Shown: in pieces, positions 45,612 through 58,712 of the stretch
Numbering within the stretch: the first letter of the stretch is position 1
Layout: every line of letters begins with the position of its first letter
Assembly: GCA_029339505.1 (NCBI GenBank)
Contig: JAQISU010000096.1
Coordinates: 3,953,501-4,017,500, forward strand
DNA: 64,000 nucleotides
Direction of reading: 5' to 3'
Source of the DNA: Unio delphinus
Lineage: Eukaryota; Mollusca; Bivalvia; Unionida; Unionidae
The notes under the pieces: generated by a model
The model's database searches: none
What the model saw: only the letters and a program-made list of their open reading frames with translations
What the model was told of the DNA's origin: nothing
Program-made: the position numbers and the translations under genes

Positions 45612-47239
45612 AAGCAAGGACACCAATATGAATCTTGCTACCTTCTTCAGACACAACATGACTGGATTAGTCTCACTTTATTTTCATTACACTGCATATG
45701 CTATTGGTTGGTGAATAAATGCCATTATATCAGGCTTTGTTTTAATGACAGTTACAGTATACAGTGACACAATTTTTGGATAAAAGAAATAATTCACATA
45801 ATAAGGATAATGGAGCTGATGGAGGTATTTGATTTATTATATAAAACTGTTTGGTGGAAGGTAAAGTTCAATGGCTTTCTTTATCAAATTAAAATCGGAA
45901 GAGTACCAGCTAAGAAATATATGACAGATTTAAAATTCCATTCTATCAGAAATATTATAAAATCAGAATTTTAGTACTTATGTCAAACTTCTGGCATCAA
46001 CTTTTATGCATCACAAATTGATGAACATATATTAATGATAAAAATATACGCCTACTGGTGAAGACTTCTTTCCATAATTTCAACATTAAAACAATCAAGG
46101 TCCATTTTCTATTGAATCAGATTGCATACCCAATATTTATCTTTGCAAATAACTTCTACTGAAGTAATATTTCAAATTTGTATTTGCATTATAAAACATT
46201 GAATGTGGTTGGTACCTCACATTAAATTTTGTAAACACATCCATCATTTTCTGTAAATTTATTTTCAAACATTTATCTATACAGACATTATATTACAGCC
46301 AATTTACTTTTGTCCATTCACATTGTTTTGCAACTGTATGCTGTTTCCTATGCATAGTGAATTTTCTATAAACAAGCTCACTCAACCATGATTGCTGTGG
46401 GTTTCTGTACTCAGAGGGTTATCCAAAATTGAAAGCCCTGCCTCAAGCAAAGAACCAGGTATGTAATTATACCAGTCAGATGTCCACCTCTAGAAGCCAC
46501 CACAGGCTTATAAACATTATCATATATTACATTAATAATTACTCTGACCAGTCACTAAAGCTAAGGCCTCACATGAAATGCACACAAACTACTATTCTAA
46601 TATCTACTCATTCACACATGCAGTACACAGCTAACCTGTATATTATATCAAAATATGCAATGTACAGTCAATAATATGGGAAGTTAACCGTCCAATAAAT
46701 ATTTATTTATACTTTCAACTGCATAAGTAAAAGGTGGCATTTTGTGAAGGCAGGGATATACTTGCATAAGCAAGGTTTCTGCAACAATTTATTTTTAAAA
46801 AATTCAGATCTTTCCAGACCCAAAAATAAAAATTTTCCAAACTCCTGAAGAGCAGCGAATTCATACATTAAAACTTCTCCCAAGCAGAAAAGAGATGTCA
46901 TGTTACTGATTTCTGACTTAGAAGGTTGTAATAATGAAAATAAATTAGACTTTTTAAAGAAATGTTAGTCATTTAAAAAAAAAACATTCCAGACATTTTC
47001 CAGACAGTGAAAATCAATTTTCAAACTTTAGACCTTTTTCAGAATTCTATACCAGTGCAAAAACCCTGTATATAGTGGAAAAATACATGATCATTGTATT
47101 AATAAATACTCAAACAGTGTTGGTAAAGCACAAACTGTGTGTTGCAGCTACCTTCATTGGTAGCTGTATCCAAGAAGTGTGCATGTGTGTGTGTGTGTGT
47201 GTGTCTGTGTGATTTGGATATTTAATGTAGCTTTAACAA

Positions 47240-47490
47240 TTTTTCAGTCATATTGTTATAATGTCTGCATTGTGGCAATTTATAGTGATTTCAAGCACTG
47301 GAGCATCATGCCACAGACAAGTAGCATCATGTCCCAATCAGTCACATTATTCTGACACCAGGCTGACCAATAATAACACTAATCTCTTAATGCTGAGTGC
47401 CTAGCGAGGCAGCTGTTAGTACCATTTTTACAAGTCTTTGGTATGACTCAGCCAGGGTTTGAACCCATGATCTCCCCATCTGATCTGAGA
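47240..47490 (-). mobile_element. tRNA-derived SINE, family 2, copy 2
   Basis: Same order as the 40.7-kb copy. On the minus strand: GGGTTTGAACCC, TGAGTCATACCAAAGACTTG, AAAATGGTACTAACAGCTGC and CACTCAGCATTAAGAGATTA, then the ATAAATTGCCACAATGCAGA end. The box A side is truncated, so the tRNA-like head is incomplete. Confidence 0.75.
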
Positions 47491-48465
47491 AATGAACTTA
47501 AAACAACATTTTAACTAAAGCACTGAAGTGTACAATATAGGTCACAGAAACCTCTATTAGCAATAAGGATGTAAAACTTGTCACGATCATCTCTCCAAGT
47601 TTTGCATCATGATTCTAGGTAGCTTAATTGCCACAAACTTGAGTGATCATGAACAAAATGCAATTCTGGGGGTTATAAAACCAGCCTATCTAACAAAATG
47701 CCCAATAAGTTTGGCCTTATCATTCATAGATGAAAAAATAAATGTTTGGCAAAATGTTATGTACCAAAAACTACATTTATTCAAAAAGTCACATAAATGT
47801 GATATAAAAAAAACTGCAAGATAATAATCATATCACAAAGAAAATTCAAAAGTATTTTCTTTGGTGAAATATTAGATTTCAGTTCCAGTCGGAGTTCTCT
47901 CCTGTAAAAAAATTATTTGCCATCTGATGCTAACAGTAAACTAAAGTTATACGGTTCTCTTTTAGCCCTCATAGCTGACAAAAATAGTTCTATTCACAAC
48001 TGGCTACAAAGTCTAGAATATCTGGTTTTTCAAATTTTTCCTTTCTAGACTTTTCAACTGCTTTACTGTGCAAATGCTACCTGGAAAGCTATAAAACTAA
48101 TGGCTGTGGATTTGTTCAAAGAGAGGCGTAAAACCACTTCTGATACTTGTTTACATGCATTTATTGCAATTCACCATGATATAATCAAAGTACTGTTCAA
48201 CACATTTTTTTCATCCATGCCATTTTATATAATAGGTTAAATTTGGTTTTGTGAGATGTCTAATTTGAATCAATCTTCATAGCATTATTATGGACAACTA
48301 AGATTGGTAATTTGAATCATATAATAAGACTACACTATAGAAATACAATATTATTTGCTATATATACTCTTCAAATTATGCTACCTATATTATTTCTTAA
48401 ATAGTTGTATAAATTATAATGTATAAATTACATCAATATACTAAAATAATGAGTGTGTACTAAAG

Positions 48466-48515
48466 TGTGTGTGTGTGTGATGGATGGATGGATGGATGGA
48501 CGGATGGACAGATAG
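48466..48515. repeat. (GT)n and (GGAT)n microsatellites
   Basis: A short GT run followed by GATG/GGAT tetranucleotides. A separate (TG)n lies at about 47,183-47,203. Confidence 0.85.
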
Positions 48516-48964
48516 ATTAGCAGTGCTGCAAATGTTTCTATTTTAAATAAACAATAAACATTTCATAACATTGGAGAGATTAATCTGAGGAGAATGAAAA
48601 AACTACATCTCCTACCTACATGATAAATATCAACATCAGCCAAATGTGCCTAAAACGTTTCCTACACAAATTAACATCATTAATTTAAATGTGTCATTTG
48701 TGCACAACTTCAACAATACAATTATGGCTGCTTAATAATTAAACTGTTCTTTCAGTTTTCTCTCCATACATGGTTTTAACACATTTAAATCCATCTTCAA
48801 CTCATTAGTGTCCCAAACTCTTCTACAGTGGCTATTGAGTTTACTTTATATATTAAAAGTGTTCTGATGGATCCAGTGATTCACTTGTGAACAGTGTTAT
48901 AAACACACAGACAACATACATGAAATCTAGAGATTACAAGGTTTATAAAATAACCTTTACATAC

Positions 48965-49099
48965 CTTGTCAGCTGTAGCTACACAGAACTCGACCAAAGC
49001 CTCATAGATTCTGTCATCATCTGGCTGGTTGCAGAGAATGATTGTGTAAAGATTGGCTGCATGTTCCCTCATGTCATCCTTCACAGAGAATACCAAAGT
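48965..49099 (-). CDS. ECPAS: ECPAS/ECM29 exon 5 of window
   Basis: 135 nt, 45 codons, phase 0 at both ends. It reads TLVFSVKDDMREHAANLYTI and ends EALVEFCVATADK. The human match is KSLMNNSKEEMRELAALFYS followed by MIEQLIKTTKDN. It forms a HEAT-type helical pair. Acceptor TTGAAG, donor GTATGT. A symmetric exon whose loss would not shift the frame. Confidence 0.9.
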
Positions 49100-50354
49100 C
49101 TTCAAGTAAAAGAATGATTAGGTAAAACAACATTGCATTTGAGGATTGGAAGATGTTTATGGTTCTACTGTCACTGATAAACATATATTTATAATAACAA
49201 ATCAATTAAAATCACTAAATACAACAGTGTTATTGTTCATCTATAGTAAAAGTCAAACTGGTCATGTATGTGCATTTACTCATTTTAAATTAAAGATAAT
49301 TTGTACTTTTAAATTTTAAAAGATTTTCTTTAAGCTAAGTCTATTCAATCCTTATTATTATTCTTCACCTTAATTGTCATTTCGAAACATCCAGATAAAA
49401 ATAATCGATCTCTATGGTCTTTTACAATTGTGGACATGTGCTAAACTTGGATCAAGAAGAGGGCACTGTGAGTGGAATCATCATAATATAGGGCAGTATG
49501 AATCTGTTTATCAATATGCGTAGCTTTCTTTGCACCATCACAGTGCAGGCCATTCAATCCGCATTGTACTGGACAACAATTTCAGGTTCATTTCATCCAA
49601 ATATGTCTACATACTTTAATTTAATTTTGCTGTCTGCACTTCTTTGGGTATCTAAATAATGACCTTCCAAAGGAATGTGGACATATAAGAATCCAAATCT
49701 TGTGAATACGTGCCACATAATGGTATGTAGAATCAAATTTGTAAAAACTGACACCCATTACTGAAATAGTCTGTGTTGAATGCCAACATGACCTGTGTGA
49801 CTTGCACTATTGCAGACTCTAGCATAATTTTGTAATTCTGTCAAAAATTATTTATCTATGATATTACATCTCAAGGAGCACAATAACATTAAAATGATAT
49901 CAATCTTTACCATAATATAGATTCTGTGGATTAATGCTTTAAAGTTTAACATCTGACAAATCACAAAATACGGGTTTCTAATAATATGATTCTTGTATCC
50001 ATCTGTTAAGTCTTGCAAGAACTGACAAAAGTCTGAAATCTAACCTAATATAACCACATTATTAAAGATAAATTTGATCAATTTCACATGTTCATTTCTA
50101 TGAAATAAGTATAAATTAACAACAGACTTACTACAGCATTGAATCTTATTTTCTTCATCATTTGAATTACTGAATACTTCTAACATGCCTAATTTAATTA
50201 ATTTATTAAATGCACATTTAACCTTGCTTGCCTTCATTTTGATTTGCTTAACATATTAACTGGCTTTTTGACAAACAGCTAACACTTATCTGGGTATCAA
50301 CTGGCATTTCTTAAAAATAATATGTCAACAAACCACATTTAATTTCTATCTTAC
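49100..50354. other. Intron between exons 4 and 5
   Basis: AT-rich; no feature seen. Confidence 0.6.
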
Positions 50355-50446
50355 CTTCAGCCAATCTAAGTGTTGAACAAACTGCGTTACCAGCTTATCC
50401 TTTGTTATAGCCACTATCTCTAGCAGGCAGTACATAGCAGGTGCCC
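50355..50446 (-). CDS. ECPAS: ECPAS/ECM29 exon 4 of window
   Basis: 92 nt: two bases completing a Gly codon from exon 3, then 30 codons reading APAMYCLLEIVAITKDKL and ending FVQHLDWLK. Human ECPAS has LPVMYCLLEAVSVYPEKL and KTEWIK at this place. Acceptor CTCTAG and donor GTAAGA are clean, and the split-codon phase agrees with exon 3. Confidence 0.93.
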
Positions 50447-53400
50447 CTAGAGAGAAGAAAAAACAATCATGAGTGGAAGAAAAATGTGAAAAATCATTGA
50501 GTGATTTAATCAGGAATTATCTTTAGTAATTATCTGAGTCTTCTCATGATTTCCTTTTCCCAAAAACTTAAAACACTATCACAACAAGAAATGTGTCCTT
50601 AGGACAAATGAATGATTAAAGCAGAAATAAGCAATAACTCTGACAGAAATGGGCAATAACTCAGAATATATGTATGAACATTAAAAAAAAAAAATTATTT
50701 TGAAAAGAGTGGGGCACTAACTTTAGAAACTCAATTAAGTACAAAAATGGATCATGTTCACCTGATAGATGCCAAGTTTCTGAACAATTCATCAAATGAT
50801 GCATGACAAGTTATGCACACACACACTTAAGAACAAATATGTGAAGTACCCTTGGGAAAAATAAGAGGCTCAAGAATGCCTTATACTGCTCACCTGACAT
50901 ATATTGGTCTCAAAGGTAAAAACAGTAGCAATAGCATTAAGGCGTGATCCTTGAGTAGAAAGACACCTATGTCAGGATAATTGAAATCCATTTAGTAGAA
51001 TTTTATGATATCTGATATGTTATCTGTGTTTCAACCTTGTATAATTTCAGATGAACTAAACAGTGTATTGTGATATTTTATATGACTGTGAAAGGTGTTC
51101 ATGCTATCTATCACATTGGGTCTGATATACCAAAGGAGTTTTGAAATGAAATTTATTGTTTCTATATATATTGGTAGCAACAGACATTCTTGCTGAGACA
51201 TAAATCATTTAAAAATTTTCACCTGGTTGCTACTTAAGTCACATTACTGCAAAATTTTGACAGTGAAAGTTCAAAGAAACATTCATACCAAGACTGATCA
51301 TCACTGACTTAAGTTTTTATTAATATAAGTCAGAAGTAGGTTTTTAATTTTGGCAGCTATGGAAGCCATACTGTTGTCAAGTATAAATTTAGTAGTTCAT
51401 GTCTGGAGGGAACTTTCCAACCAAGTTGTCTGAAATTGGCCCAACAGCTTTTGAGAAGTTTAAAATAGAAATGTCGATGGAAAACTAGCATCTGATGACA
51501 AATGATATATAATGGATAACAGACACAGGGCTAAACCTAAGTTCAACAGAGCTAAAAATCATCTGCGCATGACAACAGAATAATATGCACATGTTTACCT
51601 GATATTAATATTGTCTACATTTATCACAAGCAGTGGAAACATTTGCAGATTCAAAAATGAACATATATATACAGTAGTATGTGAATTTAAAGAAAAAGGA
51701 ATAATTTTCAACATACTTTCAATTACCATGACTGAATGTCAAAGTGAATAAAAATATACACGCATATTTTATTCAAATCCACTGAGCTGTTTAAATGACG
51801 ACTGATTAATTTAAAACTTTCATGTCAGTATTCTGGGAAACAATGTATTGCTCTATTGACAGTATATGTAGTTTAAAGCTCTATTGACAGCAAACCATCT
51901 TGAAAATTAACCCTTTAATATATTGAATGCATATCTTGTAAGCTTGCAAGTTAACATGTAGAAAAAGAAACTTACACCATAATCAGAAAAATGAATAAAT
52001 CAATAACCAAATGTTAAAATCCAGAGACGCCAAAGACTATTAGTTTGACCAAATCATGTGTGTTCTTTTGTATTGGCATTGTAACTATCTTTTCATTATT
52101 TATCATTCTGTATCTCTGAAGAAAAATATTGATATCGGCATTTTCTTTCATCAATTTTGTTTCTTTGAAATGCAAAACAAAAATGGATTTTGATGTCTGC
52201 AATTTCATTCATCAGTTTATTTCAAACTGGAAATGAATTTCAATGAGTTGATTGAGAACACTAGAGTTTTGGCATTTAATCAAGTTAACAAATGCTTTAA
52301 CAAATTAGGAAATCAGGAAAGAGGATATAATGAATGGCTTTGTAAAATCATAATTAAAGATGATAAAATGAATGCCTTTTCAAAATGATAAATTAAAGTG
52401 CCACCAACAAATACATGTTTACTAATATTCACTCCTACTGAATAGTAAAACAAGCTTAGATCAGCAAATTACAAATATCTCTTAAAAATGTTTGTTAGTT
52501 TCTAATAAATATATTAAAACATTTTTCATCAGTAATATGGACACATCGGTGATGATTGCAAATGATAACTGTAATGAATGACTGAATACACCCACACTCC
52601 ACTCACCCCCTCACTCCTTGCAAAAAGTGACCACTTCATGGTATAAAGAGTGATTATTACAGTAGTATGGCATATGGTATTATCAATTATATATGTAGTT
52701 TAAAGAGTGATTATTACAGTAGTAGGGTATGGCATTACCAATTATCTACATAGTATAAAGACTGATTATTACAGCAGTATGGTATGGTGTATGACATTAT
52801 CCATTATCTACATAGTATAAAGACTGATTATTACAGCAGTATGGTGTATAGTCTGTTATCTATATAGTATAAAGATAGATGATTACTCTTAACAGATTAC
52901 CTGAAGGCATTTTCCTCATTTTGTTAATCTACATGTAATAAAGATGGATTATTACAGCAGTATGTTGTGTGACATTATTTACATAGAAGTAACGACTGAT
53001 TATCACAGTAGAATGGTGTATGGCATTATCCATTATCAACATAGTATAAAGACTTATTATTACAGTAGTATGGCATTATTTATTATCTACATAGTATAAA
53101 GACTGATTATTACAGTAGTATGGTATTATCTATTATCTACATAGTATAAAGAGTGATTATTACAGTAGTATGGTATTATCCATTATCTACATAGTATAAA
53201 GACTGATTATTACAGTAGTATGGTGTATGACATTATCCATTATCTACATAGTATAAAGAGTGATTATTACAGTTGTATGGTGTAAAGTATTATCCATTAT
53301 CTACATAGTATAAAGAGTGATTATTACAGTAGTATGGTATTATCCATTATCTACATAGTATAAAGACTGATTATTACAGTAGTATGGTATTATCCATTAT

Positions 53401-54508
53401 CTACATAGTATAAAGACTGATTATTACAGTAGTATGGTGTATGACATTATCCATTATCTACATAGTATAAAGAGTGATTATTACAGTTGTATGGTGTAAA
53501 GTATTATCCATTATCTACATAGTATAAAGAGTGATTATTACAGTAGTATGGTATTATCCATTATCTACATAGTATAAAGACTGATTATTACAGTAGTATG
53601 GTATTATCCATTATCTACATAGTATAAAGACTGATTATTACAGTAGTATGGTATTATCCATTATCTACATAGTATAAAGAGTGATTATTACAGTAGTATG
53701 GTATTATCCATTATCTACATAGTATAAAGACTGATTATTACAGTAGTATGACATTATCCATTATCTACATAGTAAAAAGACTGATTATTACAGTTGTATG
53801 GTGTAAAGTATTTATCCATTATCTACATAGTATAAAGACTGATTATTACAGTAGTATGGTATTATCCATTATCTACATAGTATAAAGACTGATTATTACA
53901 GTAGTATGGTATTATCCATTATCTACATAGTATAAAGACTGATTATTACAGTAGTATGGTATTATCCATTATCTACAAAGTATAAAGACTGATTATTACA
54001 GTTGTATGGTGTATGACATTATCCATTATCTACATAGTATAAAGAGTGATTATTACAGTTGTACGGTGTATGGCATTATCAATTATCTCTACTTATTGAG
54101 TTTCTGGAGGGATTCTAGCCTTTAGTCACTTCCTTTCCTGCCAATGACAGTGGAAGTGATTGATGCTAGCCAAGACCAAGATTGGATGACCTAGGTAACT
54201 GGAACACGAGTACAACTGGGCCAGAAGGGAGTGCATTAAGTGACAGATAATTTGCAAAGGCCAAAGAGTTATAGGAATTTTCATTTAAAAAGTGAAAACT
54301 TGAAGGAGATCAACCCTAAAAGAACTTTTAAGAAATCAAACATTTCTTATAGAATCAACTAGAAATAAAGAAAGCTGTCATTGATATGCAATGATACTGC
54401 ATAAGTGATTGAGAAGATTATGTGGTACAAATATGTCAAGATAATTATTTGAATTCAAGATAAATATACAAATTGTTGTCCTATTCTGATGACAGAAGAC
54501 AAAATTAC
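50447..54508. other. Intron between exons 3 and 4
   Basis: The right part is the 50-bp array. The left part (50,447-52,630) is AT-rich; around 51,330-51,480 a block with TTTTGGCAGCTATGGAAGCC resembles the 5-7 kb degenerate repeat family. Confidence 0.55.
52630..54095. repeat. 50-bp minisatellite, 1.5 kb
   Basis: About 28 units of AGTATAAAGACTGATTATTA, CAGTAGTATGGTATTATCCA and TTATCTACAT, 50 bp. Some units are longer, with GTGTATGACATT or GTGTAAAGTATT in place of GTATT. Unit identity rises to the right, and the left edge (52,630-52,990) is degraded. Confidence 0.95.
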
Positions 54509-54704
54509 CTCCAATAGCTCTGACAATCTGCTTGATGAAGTCTACATAGATCTGAATTGGTCCATCCTGACCGGGTTCCTCATCAAGGAGTTTGTTGACA
54601 TAATCTGCCAGGTAAGGAGACTGCTCTTTCATAGCTGTCAGAGACTGCATGTTCGGCTGTATTCCAGCACTTCTTGCCAAGCACTGTCGCAGATACACCA
54701 GAAT
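54509..54704 (-). CDS. ECPAS: ECPAS/ECM29 exon 3 of window
   Basis: 196 nt, 65 codons plus one base. Begins ILVYLRQCLARSAGIQP, almost the human IVLYLRMCLAHSAGVVP, and ends PIQIYVDFIKQIVRAIG, matching human PVQIYIGLLQQLLAGVG. The middle (an acidic stretch with LLDEEPGQDG) is shorter than the human linker. Acceptor CTGTAG, donor GTAATT. One of the longest and best-conserved exons here; it lies just beyond the right end of the 50-bp minisatellite. Confidence 0.95.
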
Positions 54705-55007
54705 CTACAGAATATTAATTAACATCAGTTTAGTCATGGTTTGTGAACAATACCCAATAAAATGGTTTGATAACTACTGTAAGATTTAATAAATGTTATA
54801 TTAAAACTAACCTCCAACAAACTAATACTGCTTGTTTCATCTTACAAAAGCGATAAATCAATAGACAGGTGGTAGATAAAGTGTAAAAAAGTGCATAATG
54901 TGTACCCAAATGCAAAAGGTAAAGACACATCTGAAATCAATTGAACAGTGTGTATGCAGATTTCCTATCATGCAATGAACTGGGAAATCAAAAATTGCAA
55001 ATGCAGA

Positions 55008-55200
55008 TAATAATAATAATGAGGACTTTGTATAGTGCCTAATCTTTCGAAGCTCTAAGCACTTTACACCATCAATAATGATATGACTACACTACAGAAC
55101 AACAAATGACAAAAACAATAAAATTGGAAAACATAAAAACATGCTGAAAACATATAAGATACAAAACATGATTAGGTCGCTAAGTTTGTCCCTGCAGATA
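55008..55200 (-). mobile_element. LINE 3' end, copy D
   Basis: Minus-strand copy of the family at 9.9, 14.1 and 32.2 kb. It has AATAATAATAATGAGGACTT, AAGCTCTAAGCACTTTACAC and AATGATATGACTACACTACA. Only the 3' UTR plus a few ORF2 codons survive. Confidence 0.8.
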
Positions 55201-56864
55201 TCCCATTATATAATGAACTGAGAGGTAAAATTATTAGAATTTTAAATCTCCAACTTACACCTCTCCTTCAATAACTCGTGCACAACGAAGTCCACAAACA
55301 CAGACCGCACTATAGGTGATGGCACGAGTTACCAAGGAACCTCCAATAATTGAAAAATCTGTTTATACATCGATAAAAGCATGTGGGGGGAAAGTAAAGA
55401 ACGGGGCTGTTTAATGACTGAATCCTCATTTTACAATCACATCATTAAAAACGCACTTTTTCTAATGAAATTGTTCGATATTTTGTATAAATAACATGTA
55501 TTTTCAAAATTTACAACATGTGAAAGATTGTTCCATCTAGTTTAAACAACCATCACATTTATGCAAAAACGTGTATTATGTCACAGCTTTTTGTTTTGTT
55601 GATAAGTCTGGTTTTCAGAGTGGAATTAAATAGTATACTAGCAAGTTAGGAGTAAAAGTAGCTGGAAAATAGATTTTATCTGTTGATCCACCACCAAAAC
55701 AAGATTCCTTTTTTTTAAAACTAGCGACATTTGTTTAGTGACACAATCACCTACGTTGAAACTTAATTTTGTATTGTTCAATTAGTACAATATCGATGTT
55801 GTGATATTGAAAGGAAAAGTGAAATTTCCAATCACCCTTGAGGATATCTCATGGTGCCAGTTCAGAAATTCTCTGAAAATCAATTGCACACAATGGTTTG
55901 TATGTGAAACCAAGCTTTTTATTTTAGGAAGTATTCGGTTGGCTTAGCTGCATTGCTATCTTTGATCACAGTTATGAAACAGCTGGTTAATATAAGGTAG
56001 TTTATGTTACATACACAATAAAATTTATAGCAGTGTTTGATTGATCAAATGAAGAGTTCACCCGACATGACCGGGGTTGGTAGATTTGAAATATGTAAGA
56101 TTTGCATGACTTTAAACCTTTTATAAAAATATATTTCACCTCCTTTATTTGATTCAAATGACATAATTAATATGATAATACAAAGTGGACCAGCTTTTAA
56201 TTCAATGCAACAATACAACAAATACTTCTGCAAGTCAGTTATCTAAACACAGTCGGCACTTAATTAGGTTCTCAGAAAAACACTTGCGGACATAGCTGTT
56301 ACGGTAGATTTAAACATTTTACATTTAAATACACATTGCATTTATGATGATTACACTAAGTGGAACTAAATGATAGAATTAAAACACAAATTTCTCTTCT
56401 TAAAAATTATTTTATTGGCAATTTAAATATTAATGTACTGCCTACAATTGGTGTGACATTTTCACTGATCAAAATTTCCTTGAATCTCTTTAATTATGGT
56501 GTACTAAAAGTGATGTTTGGGAAAGAAAATGTAACCAATTATATGACTTCTTATTAAAAGTTGATAAGTTTTAAATGTTAATTAAAGTTTCCAGGTCATA
56601 TCTACCATTTTCGACCAAAAAATGAAAAAATATATCAATGTTTCAGTTATCAACTTTGATCACAATTGTTTTTTTAGTTCAAGAACTTGGGATCATTTTT
56701 TAAGGTGTTTTCTGGTTTTAAAAAAATGGGATCCACAAAAGCCCCTGCATTATAAGCGGGCTTGTGACTTATCAGGTTTTGAGTTATCAAGAGAGTGGTG
56801 TATAACAGACTGCCAGATCAAATAATGTAGATATTGATCACCTATTATTAAATGATCTAAAAGA

Positions 56865-57010
56865 TCAAACAGTGTAGGCACAGATCTGCCATCATATAAT
56901 GAACTGTGAGACCAAATGCTGTAAATTCAGATCTGCCATCACATAACAGGTTAGAAGATCAAACAGAATTAATACAGATCTGCCTTATACAATGAATTGG
57001 GAGATTAAAC
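56865..57010. repeat. Degenerate ~65-bp tandem repeat
   Basis: About three units with CAGATCTGCCATCA.ATAA and GATCAAACAG. Related single units occur near 54,950 and 55,195. Confidence 0.6.
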
Positions 57011-57605
57011 AGCTTAGATTCTGGTCGACTGAAAAAGTATGTAATATACTCACCCTGCAAGCTGCAGTTAGAGCTATCAGGAAACAAGGTTTCATATGAT
57101 AAGAGCTTCAGCAAAGTTCATGCTAACAGTTCGAAGTTGTCAGAGTTGAGAAATATTAAAAACCAGGTCAAATTCCATTCTGGAAACAGGTTCAGAGATT
57201 TTAATGTTAAAATCAAAACTGGCCAGCAAATCTGACAGATCTTTATCATGACAGGTATCTCCTTCAACACAGTGTCTGAATATGTCAGATATCATGGAGC
57301 AGTAGCCTTTGATGGTAGCTGGCACCAATTTTCAGGCAGTTTAAATGTCTATATTTTAACTTTCTAGTTCAGGAAGTTTAAATGCTTATATCCTAACAGT
57401 ATGTTTGGTTCAGGTAATTGTAAATGCTAATGTTCAAACAGTGTGTCTGGTAATTAAAAGGTGATTGTAAATGCTAATGTCCAAACAACATGTGTTGTTC
57501 AGGGAAATGGAAATGTCCATGCTCTAATGGTATTTCTAGATCAGGTAAGTTTCAATGCATATCAACTCTTCACATGTATTCAGAATTATATAATTTTACA
57601 ATTAC

Positions 57606-57686
57606 CTCTACGAATGCCACAGGACTGAAGGGAAGAATGTGGTTTCCAATCACATATCTGTGTTGGGACTTCACCCTCTGGTTAGT
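57606..57686 (-). CDS. ECPAS: ECPAS/ECM29 exon 2 of window
   Basis: 81 nt, 27 codons, phase 0 at both ends. It encodes TNQRVKSQHRYVIGNHILPF followed by SPVAFVE, matching the human stretch around [23 protein letters not shown]. Acceptor CAG and donor GTAATT fit. Joined to exon 3 it gives VE-ILVYLRQCL, as in human GEIVLYLRMCL. Its length and phase mean that skipping it would keep the frame. Confidence 0.9.
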
Positions 57687-57814
57687 CTGATATCAATGAA
57701 AAAAGCATATTGTTAAAAGATGTGTTAATGAGTGAATTCACACAAACATTTTCCCTCAAAAATATAATCAATAACACTGTGATCGCATTTCAACATGTAA
57801 TAGTGTTTCCAGAA

Positions 57815-57905
57815 AGACCTAAATGATGTCAAAGTACCCCTAAATCCTATCCTCCAGGAAGCTCTAAATGATGTTAAAGTACCCCTAAATCCTATCCTGA
57901 TTCCC
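57815..57905. repeat. Short direct duplication
   Basis: Two copies of TAAATGATGT.AAAGTACCCC then TAAATCCTATCCT, separated by about 57 bp. Confidence 0.75.
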
Positions 57906-58203
57906 CCTATAAAAGGATTTCTCCTTTGTTTCTTTGTTTCCAAAACTTAGATGTACAAAAAAAGCCTCTTTATCATCTACTTGAAAAGATGGTAGATACA
58001 CTGTGTGTGTGTCATGGATAGAAAATCAAGAATAACTTCAAGCATAACTGAACAAAATCACTAAAATTTTATGTCATCACCCAGCAATTTTCAAAATATA
58101 AGCAAAATACATCATACAGTACACTGGATTTAGAATGTGTTTCTAGTATAATTTAAAATGAAAAATTAATTGTGTTATCACATTCTAAAGTAACCTATCA
58201 TTT

Positions 58204-58712
58204 GTTTGTTTATTGTTGGGTTTAACGCCATTTTTCAGCACACGATAGGCTATACATGGCGGTCAGTATTAATGGTGGAGGAAGAACCCAGGGAAAACCC
58301 GCAGAAAGAACCACCGACCCACGAGAAGCTGCTGGCAAGCTATCTCACATACCCACATTGGCCGAATCTGAGACTCGAACCCGCACAGACAGTTGTTGTT
58401 GTAGGGTTTAACGCCATTCTTCAGCACATGATAGGCTATACATGGCAGCCAGTATTATTGGCGGAGGAAGAACCCAGGAAAACCCCTGGAAAGAACCAAT
58501 GACCCACGAGAAGCTACTGGCAAGCTTTCTCACATCACTACATTAGCTGAATCTTAGACTCGAACCCACGCAGACAGAAGTGAGATGGCAGTGATCCGTA
58601 TCGGAGAGCGCTTTAGACCACTCGGCCACTCAGGGCCCCTCCACACAGACAGAGGTGAGATAGCAGTGATCCGTATCGGAGAGCGCTTTAGACCACTCAG
58701 CCACTCGGGGCC
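58204..58712 (-). mobile_element. SINE family 1, copy 2, split by a nested SINE
   Basis: The outer SINE has its body at 58,204-58,392 and its tRNA-like head at 58,644-58,712 (minus strand GGGGCCCCGAGTGGCTGAGT, box A). It is interrupted by another member of the same family. Same family as 31,580-31,805. Confidence 0.88.
58393..58643 (-). mobile_element. SINE family 1, copy 3, nested
   Basis: A complete SINE inserted into copy 2. It is flanked by the direct repeat CACAGACAG (58,384-58,392 and 58,644-58,652), a 9-bp target-site duplication. On the minus strand: head GGGGCCCTGAGTGGCCGAGT, box B GGGTTCGAGTC, body TGTCGTGGGTCATTGGTT-like, and an end with TGGCGTTAAACCCTACAACA. Confidence 0.9.

Larger units (their letters stand above)
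42485..48964. other. Intron between exons 5 and 6
   Basis: A 6.5-kb intron with the 23-bp and 33-bp arrays, microsatellites and SINE family 2 copy 2. Elsewhere (44,580-45,430; 45,620-47,230; 47,500-48,460) there is AT-rich sequence with no recognised feature. Confidence 0.6.
54705..57605. other. Intron between exons 2 and 3
   Basis: Contains LINE tail copy D, the ~65-bp repeat, and at 57,340-57,560 about four diverged ~57-bp units (GGTAATTGTAAATGCTAATG). A small GC-richer patch at 55,260-55,345 carries a 10-bp inverted repeat (AACTCGTGC/GCACGAGTT). No exon was found. Confidence 0.55.

Noticed and set aside
57140..57328. Possible extra ECPAS exon on the minus strand
   Set aside because: The 62-codon stretch does not match the family, and exons 2 and 3 already join in phase without it.
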